Assembly (NCBI GenBank): GCA_013287085.1 | Contig: JABDEM010000008.1 | Coordinates: 1 to 52,758, forward strand | DNA from: Gammaproteobacteria bacterium | Lineage (GTDB): Bacteria > Pseudomonadota > Gammaproteobacteria > DSM-16500 | Direction: 5' to 3' | Length of the DNA: 52,758 bases | In this document: positions 17,642 to 27,418 of the stretch, piece after piece | Numbering within the stretch: position 1 is the first letter of the stretch | Layout: each line of letters starts with the position of its first letter | Program-made: the position numbers and the translations under genes | The notes under the pieces: model-generated | What the model was told of the DNA's origin: nothing | Seen by the model: only the letters and a program-made list of their open reading frames with translations | The model's database searches: none

Positions 17642-19945
17642 TTAAGCACACCCCATACACGAAGTAGCATTTTTTTCCGGCATGGGAAGACCTAATTTTC
17701 CAGCTAAATACCTCGAAACACCTTCTTTGGTAGGAGCAATATTTCCGCCTAGTGCGTCTGCATATTGCTTTATAGGTTGAATTAAATCCTTCGTAAGGTG
17801 AGTACTTTTAGTATTAGCTGTTAAATAGCCAAATAATAAACCCAAATACTCGTTTTCATTTTTTGCTTCCTGAAGTCTAGGAGAAAGCAAAGTTGCAGAA
17901 GCTTTACTATCGCGTGATCCATCAAAAAAAGCAGAGGTAGGAGTAAAATTAACAAATTTTAGTAATGCTTTCGCCGTCTCTGCTTTTAACATATCAAAAG
18001 GAGATTGTTTATTTAGCTTTGCAGGCGCTTTAGCGGCAGCAATTCTCAATATAACAGCATCAATGATAGCATGAGGCTCTTTTAACTCTTCATAGTCAGC
18101 ACATGCTACATTTCTAAGATCTTTTCGAACGAAAATAGTTCCCTTTTCTTCTCTAAATAAGGGCATCGTCGTTTGAGCTGCATTCTGTCTAAATTGATAA
18201 GGTTCTTCTAAGCTTAAACTATCATCATCGAGGGATTTAGGAAAAAGTTGTCTTCCAGCAATTTTATCAGAAGGAATAATAACCCCTGTTTGAAACACAT
18301 TATAAATTTCTGCCGCTGAAACTTTTACCAGTTCTGAGACCAGTTCTTTGCTACGTGCATTCAATGGATTATTAAGCTGACCGTCTCCATAACAAACCCA
18401 TTCATCGCCCCGAGCATTTTTGGCTTTGATTGAAAATTTTGAATCTTCATCATGCATGCTATTAGATAAAGCGCCACCAATTTGCGCCCCGAATTTATTG
18501 ACCAATGCACGACGGGGTACACGAATATGACCCGCTGAAAAATTGTCTGTGGCATAATGCAGAGCATAAGCTTCTATAGCATAAGCGGTTTCTAAATACT
18601 GTTTTGCTTTTGCAGGATCGCTTTCTTTTAAATCATGGGATTTTTTAGCCATTTTCATGGCTATTTGATGGCCGGTTTTATAAGCAACCCAAGCATCGGG
18701 AGCAAAATGATCGAAATTTTGTTCTAGCTCAGCCAAATAATTAGGACCACAACATTCTATCTCATCAATGGTTTCTACATATTCATCATGGCCTGCGTGA
18801 GTAATAGCATCAATTTGTTTCATTTCACTTTCTAATTTTGCTATCGCAAGCGCATTATAGGATGCCTCAAATCTCTGCTCTAAAGCTTCCGGCGTTTGGT
18901 TTTTAGGATCTAAGTAATTTGAGATAGAACCTTTTGGCAACGCAAAATAATCAGGTGATCCTAAAATTTGTCCAAACTTCGTTTTTTGTAAGGGAAAATG
19001 AGGTGCCGTTAACTCTTCGCCTTGTATTTTAAAGACATCAAATTCAACAATATGTATTCCATCAAACCCTAAAGTTACTGCAGCATCACCCACCCCTTCA
19101 TGCTCAGCCGTGCCATAACCCAATCTATGATGTACTGCGGGACTTTTAATGGCTCCGCCTGCAACCAAAATTCTCTCCATTTTCTCATCTCGTTGCTGAC
19201 GTGCCACTGAAAGTGGGGTAGAGCCATCTCTAAATGTTGCATCAGGATCAGCGCCTAAATGTAATAGCTTTTGAACGGTATCATAATGACCTCTTTGTGC
19301 CGCAACATAGAGCCAGGTTTCCTCAGAGGAATTTGTGGGATTTGGCTTAACTTTATCTTTAGTCACTCTATGCATCGCTTGCATTTTGTCGTGAGTAAGC
19401 CATTCTTGAATAGGCTGTTTTACTGTTGTAACTATCTCGGTTGCAAAAGTAGTAAAAACACTTCTTACTGCAAAAGCATAACGTACGCTTTGGGCAATTT
19501 GATCAGCAGAATCAAAATATTGAATATCTGTACCCTCTTTTGCGAATTGATAGGGATCAAAGAACATCCATTTTTTAGTCTCATTATCATAGCTCACTGA
19601 AATGGCATGACCACCGCTGATTAATACCAGAGCCGCTCCAGGAATAGCCTCTTGAAACGTTAGAAAATAATCTTTTAATTCACTTAAGTTATAACGACCG
19701 GAAAAACTATCAGAGCTTCTTATACCACCATTTTTTTCTAATGCTTCTGAAGCTAAAATAGGTAATGCTTTTGTTGCATCTTGTCTTGCAGGACCTGTTG
19801 TTTGTGCTAGAAATACATCGGAGTTTTGAATGAATTCAACGCTTTCACGGGTGAACTGAGAAAAATCTTTGCTAAGCATCGCTTTGACAGCCAAGTTAGC
19901 TAAACCATAACAACGATTAATAAACGCGTCACGTGTAGTTGTCAT
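17642..19945 (-). CDS. Papain-like protease / ankyrin / zinc phospholipase C-like fusion
   Basis: 767 aa from the ATG at 19945 (AAGGAT upstream). N-terminus: Cys12 in NRCYGLANLA, His113 in GGHAISV and Asp130 in FFDPYQ give the Cys-His-Asp order of YopT-like (C58) or other papain-fold proteases. Residues about 206-265 are two ankyrin repeats (WLYVAAQRGHYDTVQKLL). Residues about 270-560 resemble zinc-dependent phospholipase C / S1-P1 nuclease: NFDHFAPD, then His463-x3-Asp467-x5-His473 (HYATDNFSAGH), the same spacing as His118/Asp122/His128 of Bacillus PC-PLC, and MHDED at 497-501. The C-terminal 200 residues are unassigned. No signal peptide, so export by a type III/IV-like route is likelier than Sec. 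Convergent with the 2352-aa gene. Confidence 0.78.
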   Translation of the reverse strand: MTTTRDAFINRCYGLANLAVKAMLSKDFSQFTRESVEFIQNSDVFLAQTTGPARQDATKALPILASEALEKNGGIRSSDSFSGRYNLSELKDYFLTFQEAIPGAALVLISGGHAISVSYDNETKKWMFFDPYQFAKEGTDIQYFDSADQIAQSVRYAFAVRSVFTTFATEIVTTVKQPIQEWLTHDKMQAMHRVTKDKVKPNPTNSSEETWLYVAAQRGHYDTVQKLLHLGADPDATFRDGSTPLSVARQQRDEKMERILVAGGAIKSPAVHHRLGYGTAEHEGVGDAAVTLGFDGIHIVEFDVFKIQGEELTAPHFPLQKTKFGQILGSPDYFALPKGSISNYLDPKNQTPEALEQRFEASYNALAIAKLESEMKQIDAITHAGHDEYVETIDEIECCGPNYLAELEQNFDHFAPDAWVAYKTGHQIAMKMAKKSHDLKESDPAKAKQYLETAYAIEAYALHYATDNFSAGHIRVPRRALVNKFGAQIGGALSNSMHDEDSKFSIKAKNARGDEWVCYGDGQLNNPLNARSKELVSELVKVSAAEIYNVFQTGVIIPSDKIAGRQLFPKSLDDDSLSLEEPYQFRQNAAQTTMPLFREEKGTIFVRKDLRNVACADYEELKEPHAIIDAVILRIAAAKAPAKLNKQSPFDMLKAETAKALLKFVNFTPTSAFFDGSRDSKASATLLSPRLQEAKNENEYLGLLFGYLTANTKSTHLTKDLIQPIKQYADALGGNIAPTKEGVSRYLAGKLGLPMPEKNATSCMGCA

Positions 19946-20062
19946 AATATATTCATCCTTGAAATTAAAATTGCGCACATCATAGTAGAATTAGTAATGA
20001 ATATCAAATGGCTTAGCCTTTTAATTATGATATAATTTTTAAAAATCAATGGAGTATGAATT

Positions 20063-20620
20063 ATGACTAAGAAAATCGGCGTTTTAGTAGGAAGTCTGCG
20101 CAAAGAATCTTTTAATCGTAAAATGGCAAAAGTCTTAATTTCCCTTGCTCCTAAATCCCTGGATTTTGAAATCATAGAAATTGGAAATCTCCCGCTTTAT
20201 AACCAAGATTTAGATGATGAAAAAAGACCGCCGGCTGAATGGACGCAATTTCGTAGCCTGGTAAAACCCTGTGATGGTTTATTATTTGTAACTCCTGAAT
20301 ATAATCGTTCCGTTCCTGGTGTCTTAAAAAATGCTATTGATGTGGGATCTCGCCCTTACGGTCAAAGTGTATGGGATGGAAAAGCTGGCGCTGTTATCAG
20401 TGTTTCACCAGGGGTCATAGGTGGCTTTGGCGCCAATCATCATTTACGACAATCGTTTGTCTTTTTAAATGTTCCTTGTATGCAAGCACCTGAAGCTTAT
20501 ATTGGAAAAGCAGGGGAGTTGTTTGATGCGAAGGGTGATATCACTAATCCTGATACTCGTAAATTTTTACAAAGTTTTATCGATTCATTTGCTAAATGGG
20601 TTGATAAAATTTGTTCTTAG
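20063..20620 (+). CDS. NADPH-dependent FMN reductase (ChrR/YieF-like)
   Basis: 185 aa flavodoxin-fold quinone/chromate reductase. The FMN phosphate loop is GSLRKESFNRKMA and the second loop is TPEYNRSVPGVLKNAID, both standard for the family; SPGVIGGFGANHHLRQ follows E. coli YieF. It transfers two electrons from NAD(P)H to quinones and other acceptors and probably limits oxidative stress in the cytoplasm. A GGAG ribosome-binding site precedes the ATG. A single housekeeping gene inside the effector-like region. Confidence 0.92.
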   Translation: MTKKIGVLVGSLRKESFNRKMAKVLISLAPKSLDFEIIEIGNLPLYNQDLDDEKRPPAEWTQFRSLVKPCDGLLFVTPEYNRSVPGVLKNAIDVGSRPYGQSVWDGKAGAVISVSPGVIGGFGANHHLRQSFVFLNVPCMQAPEAYIGKAGELFDAKGDITNPDTRKFLQSFIDSFAKWVDKICS

Positions 20621-20680
20621 GATTTTAATTATACAAAAATAGTTATTATAGAGAAGTAAGTTACTGAATTTCTTACTGTT

Positions 20681-20713
20681 CTTAATAATACCTTAAGCTT
20701 TGCAGAAGATACT
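20681..20713 (+). promoter_or_regulatory. PmrA-box promoter (CTTAAT-N5-CTTAAG-N10-GATACT)
   Basis: Half-sites CTTAAT (20681-20686) and CTTAAG (20692-20697) are 5 bp apart, followed after 10 bp by the -10-like GATACT (20708-20713). The 1564-aa gene starts 28 bp further on. This matches the PmrA response-regulator site known from Salmonella and from Dot/Icm genes of Legionella and Coxiella. Five further promoters in this window have identical spacing. Confidence 0.75.
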
Positions 20714-20741
20714 ATGCCAAATAAATTAGTATGGCGAAAAT

Positions 20742-23700
20742 ATGCAAAGAGTGCCAGATACCTCGCCCAAACAGTTAGCCTTTTTTAAGCCTAAGCTAAC
20801 TAGAAGATTAGAGACAAGAAATTCTCCTCAACCGAATAGGCGTCCGCCTTTTGCCTCGGTTATTCAAGAGCCTACCATTGACTCGCCACTAGAAATTATA
20901 GAGAGATTATACAATCAATCTAAAACGCCTGCTGAAAGAGAAGCCTGTCTACGCTATGTATTACATTATCAACATTATAATGCCGAGTTCACACAGGATG
21001 AAAACAAACATCTACACTATCTTGATCCCTTATGTGCGCCCCAAAAAACCTCAGGGTATGTAAGAATAGAACAAACTCGGTTAATGGATTTGTTCTGGCC
21101 ATGGATAGAAAAAAATTTAAAGGATTTTCTGCGTAAAGCCTTTAAAACTGAGAATAAGAAAAAAATTAGAATGATAAAACCAGGTGCATCATCTACTCTC
21201 GCAGTATTAGGCCAATATTTTTCAAAAACGCATAAAATAAATGAATTAACGTCTTTTGATGAAGAAAAACAAGACCCAAAAACTTCAATTTGGGTTATAC
21301 GAATCAAACCTTCTGATTTGAAAAAAGATCTCCAAACACTCTTTCAAGAGCATAAATTCAATATTAATAAAATAATTGGTACCCATAAGTTTATTTTTAT
21401 ATTATCAATTACTGATGATATTGATTGTTCTTTGTACTGGGGTGCCGAAGTAGAATTAAAAAATAAAATAGTAAAAGCAAATTATCTCTCGCTAGAAGAA
21501 TTATTTGAACCCAATATAACAAAAGTCATTCAAGAGCCTAATCTGCCTACTAAATTTTCTATGGAATTTGAAACATTTTCCAAAAGAAATAAACTAGTGC
21601 TCACTCCTTTTCAAAATTTAGCGCGCACTAACGCGAAATTAGCCGATTTTTTTTCAAGTAGTCACCGACTTATAGAGTTAGATGCATTAGGAGAATTAGA
21701 GACTAGCCATAAAGCCACTCTTATTTTTTTACCGCTAGCAGAAACTGATTTGGCAGCAGATTTAACAGAAATAGTCAGTAAAAAAATAGCGCGGAATGAT
21801 TTATTAAAAGCATTACAAGAACAAGATTTCTTTTTTTTATTTACCTTTCAAGATAAAGGCGGTGCATTTTTTTGGGGTGCACGATGGAAAGCCCAAAAAG
21901 GTGACTTGGGACCTATTCTTGAATCAGCTTCCATCAATTGGGTATTTTCACAGGATGTTTTTTCTATACTCAATAGATGCGGAGCAATGCCAGATAGGTT
22001 AGCGATAAATCAATTTATAGCTACTCATTTAAATTTTTTAGATCTCCGTGCATTTTTACATCCCATTAACAAACCAGCAATTTTAGAAGAAAAAAAACAA
22101 GATGGAAATAATGTCATTGATTCTACATCTATTTGGCGTCAACATATCATAGCCATTAATGAGTATCGGTTTAATACGGATAGTGGTTCTGAACTTTATC
22201 GGGATATTATTATAAGATGGACGGAAATATTATTAAGAGATAATGAAACCTTATTAAACTTTGCAGCGCCACTATTATGTTCTCAAGTTATTCCTTATTG
22301 TCAACCCGGATACACTATTATTCAATGGCAAAAAGCCTATCAAAATTTTTGTGAAATTTTGATGCTGTGTTTTGAATATTTTCCTGCTATGTTCCCAGTT
22401 AATTATGATCAAACCGTAGTAGATATTCTTGACCCTAAAAATTCTTTAAGATCTTCTAACGTTACTGTATTATCAGGGATTTATTCATACGCAATGAGTG
22501 GAGTTTATGATATTCTTTGCCAACAAATTTTAACCAGATCCGAATATCAACAGCGCGCGCCTTCTATTGCCTGCAATAGTCAAAGTTATTTTGAAACATT
22601 AACAATAATAAATGATGTGTATTGTCAAAACAAAGCCGAGATACAACAAAAGCATGCACTTGCTGAAATCAAAGGCGAACCTGATATTCTTATTGCTGAA
22701 ATTCACCCGAATAACGCTGCTCATAGTGAGCAAGTAACCCAGGATGTTGCGGGGTGGATATATAAGCAGTTAGAAAAAAATCCGCTAAAACATATGATTT
22801 TAGTGTTAGATGTGACCATTAATTATCTTTCAGACCCTGAAATTCAAAATCTTCTTTCTCAATTAGAACGTTTTATTCTAAATAAACAATTAGAAATTTA
22901 TGGTATCCAAAGCTTGGCAAAACTCACGCAATTAGGGGCTGATAACTTTTCAGGAGGAGGGTGTTTTTACCTAGGAATACCACCTCAAGGGTTACATCCT
23001 AAGTTTCCAAGTATCTTACCTCAAAAAGCGATTTTCTTCGGGTTCTTACTGAAAAATTTTCAGTCCCTTATCGCAAGGTATTTTGAAAAAGTAAGACAAA
23101 ATACTCATTGGCTACATAATACATTATTTCAAAAGCTCTCAAACGTTTCAAAATCTAGCACAATTCAAATGGGCAATGAAGTCAGAAATTTTTGTCCTAT
23201 AGAAATTTCTTTTAATATCGATTCAGGTACAGTATATGTTGCCTTAAGTTTTGCTCCATTTTTTAAACTCTTTGACTTATCTGCTAAGCAAAAAGAAAAT
23301 TACATAAAGAAATTTCAAAAAATTCTACTTGAACTTGCTAAATTACGTGGTTTGCCTATTACCGGAAGACAAAGCTTTGGTTTTTCATTATCTAACATGT
23401 GTACGACCTCGAATAGCATTCGATTTTCTATAGGGGTGGAACCCATTGTTTTTCTTGAGCAATATGGAGAGCTCATTGAAGATTTTAGCTATGCTTTATC
23501 ACTTTATGCGCAGCGAACACCTAAGGATTTTGATATAGACTTTTTCAGTAATACGCTGAGACAAATTCACGACCAGGTACAAAAAGGAAAAAGCAATAAA
23601 TATGAAGTGATTTTATTAGATTCCGAGGATACTCCAGAAATCATTGGCAATGCAGATATTTATTTAAATAATCATTTGCTGTACGTCGATATGAGAAGAG

Positions 23701-25436
23701 AATCCAAAAATGATGATGCGAATATCACTATTCCTGAATCTCATTTAAGACCCGGTGATCTTACAAAAACTCAAAAAAATAAGTATTGGAATTATAAATT
23801 TATTTTTTATTTATTTACCCGTCTTTCATTTGACAGAAGCGCTATTAAAGTTTATGAATTTGATCGCTCCATTCGTGGCTTCTTAACTGAGGGAATTACA
23901 ACGCCTATCCATACCGGCACTCTTATTGACGAAGAATCGCACCTAACCATTGACTTTGACCCCTTCAAAGTCACAGATAATACAGATGGAAAAGTATATT
24001 CTAGTGAGCAAGTTTTTGTGCGCACACTCCTTTATCAATCGATGTCAGTAAACCGCTCAAAATTAAAAAAGGGGGTACGAAAAGAAGTATTTACTTTACT
24101 TGCACAAAGTTATGTAAAACCAGAAAAACATCCACATGGAATTTTATTAATTCCTAGTGCTCGAAGACCGTTTATGGATTATAAAGCTAGGATAGATCAA
24201 TTATTTGATGAAGGCGGCATGGTAAGAGTTGCACAATTTCTAAATAGGGAGTTACCTGAAAAATTACCTTTAGTTCATGATCATGATTGGACGGAGTATT
24301 CACCCAGTCCTGAAGAACGCATAGCAGAAGTATTGATAACTTTAGGCCAGAAACTCGCAGAAACGCTTACTGCTAAGGATATTAACGCTATACATGATAT
24401 TCGCGCACCTAATTTTAAGAAAGTGATCATACAAGGAATTTTCTATGGATTACTCCATATTTCAATGCAGAAAATAGAAGCAGGGGCAGCAGAAGAGAAA
24501 GAAAGCATAGACGAAAGCCTTGTTGAAAAATTATTTTCTACCCCTGATTCACAAGAATTTATTCGAGATTTAGATAGAGAATTTGACGACTGGATTTATA
24601 ATCTATACCAAGCTTTAAATGAAAACTCTCAAGCTATCATAGCAATTTATTTAAAATGCCTTACTCCTATCATTAAAGTATTTTATTCAACACCTGAATC
24701 ATTGGGTCGTAACACCTCATATGCAAATATTTTACATTATCTAGTTATAACGGTTGATAATGCTGAGTTGAAAAATCATTTATATGCTTTAGAAATACAA
24801 ATACCTGCCATGGCTTTACAATATCAAACCACAGATGCTTTATATTTTTTCTTAGATTTATATTTGCATTATCCACTAACAGAAAAAACTCAAGTTAATT
24901 TATTAACAGTTTTAGAGTTATATCCTAATGAGATACTATTGAAATGGTTCATAAATTACGATGATACTTTGGTAGTCATCTCAGAAGAAGATCATGCTCG
25001 TTTTGATTATTTTATAAGCTCTACTAATATTTTAATCTCACTATCAAATGCTTTAAAGTCAGATCCTAATCAATATGTTGATACTGCCATTAGATTTGCA
25101 ATTGATTCGCAAAATAAAATTTTAGCTGAAGAAATATTAGTAATTTTTCAGCAACGCAGGGTCGAAAAGGGTGTATGCATTAGTGGACTCAGGCTTTTGG
25201 AAGCTAATATTAATGACCCATCTATAAAACAAATTATAAATTCCATGCTAGAAGAAATAATTCATTCTCGGGCTCCATCAACCCCAAAGGTTCAAGAGCC
25301 AATATTCAGACCAATAAAACCGGCATTTTTTCCTCAACGCCAAAAAGAAATCCCTCGTGAGGTATCAGTACAACTTGACGTTGATGTTAAAGGTTGCGTA
25401 TCTGTCAAGTTGGCGTTGAGAGGACATTTCAAATGA
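20742..25436 (+). CDS. 1564-aa protein of unknown function with a duplicated N-terminal module
   Basis: I do not recognise the family. The N-terminal 45 residues are basic and Pro-rich. Residues about 140-257 and 282-409 are two copies of one module: each has a S/T-rich helix, a beta strand ending in I-R-I or F-L-P-L, a D-L-x-x-D-L helix, and F/LYWGA or FFWGA near the end. The middle (about 640-760) holds ILIAEIHPNNAAHSEQ and MILVLDVTINYLSDPEI, in alpha/beta style. The C-terminal third is helical. No signal peptide or membrane segment. The ATG at 20742 is the first after an in-frame TAG, with a weak ribosome-binding site. A PmrA-box promoter precedes it, which makes an effector role likely. 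Confidence 0.8.
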   Translation: MQRVPDTSPKQLAFFKPKLTRRLETRNSPQPNRRPPFASVIQEPTIDSPLEIIERLYNQSKTPAEREACLRYVLHYQHYNAEFTQDENKHLHYLDPLCAPQKTSGYVRIEQTRLMDLFWPWIEKNLKDFLRKAFKTENKKKIRMIKPGASSTLAVLGQYFSKTHKINELTSFDEEKQDPKTSIWVIRIKPSDLKKDLQTLFQEHKFNINKIIGTHKFIFILSITDDIDCSLYWGAEVELKNKIVKANYLSLEELFEPNITKVIQEPNLPTKFSMEFETFSKRNKLVLTPFQNLARTNAKLADFFSSSHRLIELDALGELETSHKATLIFLPLAETDLAADLTEIVSKKIARNDLLKALQEQDFFFLFTFQDKGGAFFWGARWKAQKGDLGPILESASINWVFSQDVFSILNRCGAMPDRLAINQFIATHLNFLDLRAFLHPINKPAILEEKKQDGNNVIDSTSIWRQHIIAINEYRFNTDSGSELYRDIIIRWTEILLRDNETLLNFAAPLLCSQVIPYCQPGYTIIQWQKAYQNFCEILMLCFEYFPAMFPVNYDQTVVDILDPKNSLRSSNVTVLSGIYSYAMSGVYDILCQQILTRSEYQQRAPSIACNSQSYFETLTIINDVYCQNKAEIQQKHALAEIKGEPDILIAEIHPNNAAHSEQVTQDVAGWIYKQLEKNPLKHMILVLDVTINYLSDPEIQNLLSQLERFILNKQLEIYGIQSLAKLTQLGADNFSGGGCFYLGIPPQGLHPKFPSILPQKAIFFGFLLKNFQSLIARYFEKVRQNTHWLHNTLFQKLSNVSKSSTIQMGNEVRNFCPIEISFNIDSGTVYVALSFAPFFKLFDLSAKQKENYIKKFQKILLELAKLRGLPITGRQSFGFSLSNMCTTSNSIRFSIGVEPIVFLEQYGELIEDFSYALSLYAQRTPKDFDIDFFSNTLRQIHDQVQKGKSNKYEVILLDSEDTPEIIGNADIYLNNHLLYVDMRRESKNDDANITIPESHLRPGDLTKTQKNKYWNYKFIFYLFTRLSFDRSAIKVYEFDRSIRGFLTEGITTPIHTGTLIDEESHLTIDFDPFKVTDNTDGKVYSSEQVFVRTLLYQSMSVNRSKLKKGVRKEVFTLLAQSYVKPEKHPHGILLIPSARRPFMDYKARIDQLFDEGGMVRVAQFLNRELPEKLPLVHDHDWTEYSPSPEERIAEVLITLGQKLAETLTAKDINAIHDIRAPNFKKVIIQGIFYGLLHISMQKIEAGAAEEKESIDESLVEKLFSTPDSQEFIRDLDREFDDWIYNLYQALNENSQAIIAIYLKCLTPIIKVFYSTPESLGRNTSYANILHYLVITVDNAELKNHLYALEIQIPAMALQYQTTDALYFFLDLYLHYPLTEKTQVNLLTVLELYPNEILLKWFINYDDTLVVISEEDHARFDYFISSTNILISLSNALKSDPNQYVDTAIRFAIDSQNKILAEEILVIFQQRRVEKGVCISGLRLLEANINDPSIKQIINSMLEEIIHSRAPSTPKVQEPIFRPIKPAFFPQRQKEIPREVSVQLDVDVKGCVSVKLALRGHFK

Positions 25437-25485
25437 TGGTTTATCCTGTTAAATCTTATTAGTGTTCAAGCTTCATTAACATACT

Positions 25486-25971
25486 TCAAAAGGTATTAAA
25501 GGTACATTCATTGGGAGTAGTTGCAGCACTATAGTAGTATCCAGGACCGCAGTATAATATATCTCCCGCTATTCCTTCATAAAAACCGCTATAATGAGCC
25601 CAGTTGTGATCTGATTCGACCGCAACAGCAACTCCTCTAGTAGTGAAATCTATGCCACCATAAACATTTCCAGTGTTATATCTACAAATGATGGCTGTTT
25701 TGATGCTGCCCTCTTCAGTAGGATTGAGTTTCGCTTCATTAAAAGAAAGGCTAACAGAATTGGCATCTTCTTGAGTAAAAAACTCTTTGGTATGTGCTGT
25801 CCAAGTTATCCCTGCTGCTACAATTCCGTCTACTTCCTGTTTTCCAACCAACTTAGAAATCGTTGTTTTGACATCTGCTAAGCTTGGGCATGAAAGCGGG
25901 GCGCAATAAGCTCGGCTACAACATAACGTTATAAGAAATGCCGTTAATAATAAAATCGTTCTTAATTTCAT
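25486..25971 (-). CDS. Small secreted Cys-containing protein, unknown function
   Basis: 161 aa. Residues 1-24 are a classic Sec signal peptide (MKLRTILLLTAFLITL, then CCSRAYCA with a plausible cleavage after the last Ala). The mature part has four cysteines that could form disulfides, and Gly/Tyr-rich turns near the end (GDILYCGPGYYYS). No family recognised. Its ATG overlaps the stop of the MATE gene by 4 bp, so the two are translated from one message. The pairing with a drug/metabolite exporter may be incidental. Confidence 0.75.
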   Translation of the reverse strand: MKLRTILLLTAFLITLCCSRAYCAPLSCPSLADVKTTISKLVGKQEVDGIVAAGITWTAHTKEFFTQEDANSVSLSFNEAKLNPTEEGSIKTAIICRYNTGNVYGGIDFTTRGVAVAVESDHNWAHYSGFYEGIAGDILYCGPGYYYSAATTPNECTFNTF

Positions 25972-27398
25972 GTAGATTCCTCTATTATAATGGCCGTCAT
26001 TTTAACATGCATTTTTTGTTTAAATCTTCCATATAGTAGAGGAACACTACAAATGGTACCCATAACCAAACCCAGCCAAAAACCACTGCCGCCTATTTTG
26101 AACCAAAAGGATAAGAGATATCCAATGGGTAAAGCAATACCCCAGAAGCTAATAATAGAGGTAAATAAACTAAATCGTGTATCTTTCAATCCGCGTAATG
26201 AGCCAAATAAAGGAATTCGTATGGCTTCAAGAATTTGAAAAAAAGCGGCGATAAAAAGAAATTGCTTCGCTAAATAAATGATTTCAGCATTGTGAGGATC
26301 CTGTAAATTAAAATCGGCACCAATTAATACGCCAGGGCAGAACCAATAGAAGCAGGCAATGATAATCATGATACCAGCTGATAAAACTATTCCTGCGTAA
26401 CTCGTTCGTTCTGCGATTTCGGGTTGATTGGCACCTAAGTGATGACCCATGCGAACCGTCATTGCTTGTGCGAGAGCTAAAAGAATATCTATCAAAGGAC
26501 CAAAATATTGCATCACAATTTGATTAGCAGCAACTGATGTGACGCTAATCACAGCCATGAATAAAGCCATTGCAAAGAAAAATCCAACTTCGATAGTAAA
26601 CATGAGACCTATAGGGAAGCCTAATTTGACTATTTCCCATAGATAAAAAGGTGTACTCCACGTAAATATAGATTTTACATAAGTACTATAGGATTGACTG
26701 CAAGTTAAGTAGATACATAAAACTGCTGCTGCAATCCAATCACTAACAGTCATTCCCCAACCAGCACCGGCAACACCTAATTCAGGAAAACCTAATTTTC
26801 CAAAGATCAGTACATAACTGAAAAAAATATATAAAGGGATAGAGGCGAGGTTAAATATCATGCTAACACGAGTGTGCCCAAGACCAATTAAAAATTCAAA
26901 TAACACCATTAAAATAAATTTAGGTAATAATCCCCACGCTAACGCATGCAAATAAGGTGTGGCTAAGGCTATCAATTCAGGTTTTTGGCCTAAAAGAGAA
27001 AAGATAGAAGAGATAGTCCATAATAATAAAAAAGTGGGAATAATAAGTAATAAGGCAAGTACCAAACCATCTCGTAACACTAATGAAATACCACGATGAT
27101 CCTTTTCACCAAATTTATGAGCCACGAGAATATTGATCGCATTAAATGTGCCAAATAATAAATTAATTAAAGTGAAAAAAAGCCAGCTTACTAAAGCACC
27201 AGCAGCGAATGCTTGCTCACTTATTTGAGCGAGAAAAATATTTCCCAAAAAATTAACCGAGGATTGAACCACTGTCGTGATAATTAACGGGATAGCTAAT
27301 TTCAATAAAGGGTTGAAATCATTTTTTAGGGATAAAGATTTGAGAATTTTTATACTATTCATTGCAAGTACGTCGATTCCAAAAAAGTTAACCCACAT
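25968..27398 (-). CDS. MATE family multidrug/metabolite efflux transporter
   Basis: 476 aa with about twelve membrane segments arranged in two homologous halves, as in NorM-type Na+- or H+-coupled antiporters. The opening FNPLLKLAIPLIITTVVQSS and later GAALMVxx-like loops are typical (here SEQAFAAGALVSW and NQIVMQYFGPLIDILLALAQ). Position: inner membrane. The upstream ATG is used; Met13 (27362) is an alternative, since neither has a strong ribosome-binding site. Substrate unknown. It lies 20 bp after the 528-aa gene on the same strand and is coupled to the secreted-protein gene downstream. Confidence 0.9.
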   Translation of the reverse strand: MWVNFFGIDVLAMNSIKILKSLSLKNDFNPLLKLAIPLIITTVVQSSVNFLGNIFLAQISEQAFAAGALVSWLFFTLINLLFGTFNAINILVAHKFGEKDHRGISLVLRDGLVLALLLIIPTFLLLWTISSIFSLLGQKPELIALATPYLHALAWGLLPKFILMVLFEFLIGLGHTRVSMIFNLASIPLYIFFSYVLIFGKLGFPELGVAGAGWGMTVSDWIAAAVLCIYLTCSQSYSTYVKSIFTWSTPFYLWEIVKLGFPIGLMFTIEVGFFFAMALFMAVISVTSVAANQIVMQYFGPLIDILLALAQAMTVRMGHHLGANQPEIAERTSYAGIVLSAGIMIIIACFYWFCPGVLIGADFNLQDPHNAEIIYLAKQFLFIAAFFQILEAIRIPLFGSLRGLKDTRFSLFTSIISFWGIALPIGYLLSFWFKIGGSGFWLGLVMGTICSVPLLYGRFKQKMHVKMTAIIIEEST

Positions 27399-27418
27399 TT
27401 TAACAGATCTCTAGGGAT

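Noticed and set aside
17642-17665. C-terminal CMGCA of the protease/phospholipase-like protein as a prenylation signal
   Set aside because: A CaaX box needs cysteine at the fourth position from the end; here cysteines are at the second and fifth positions, so it does not fit CaaX, CC or CxC.
19271-19600. Plus-strand ORF of 109 aa opposite the protease/phospholipase-like gene
   Set aside because: It is antisense to a clearly coding region and has no ribosome-binding site or recognisable protein character.
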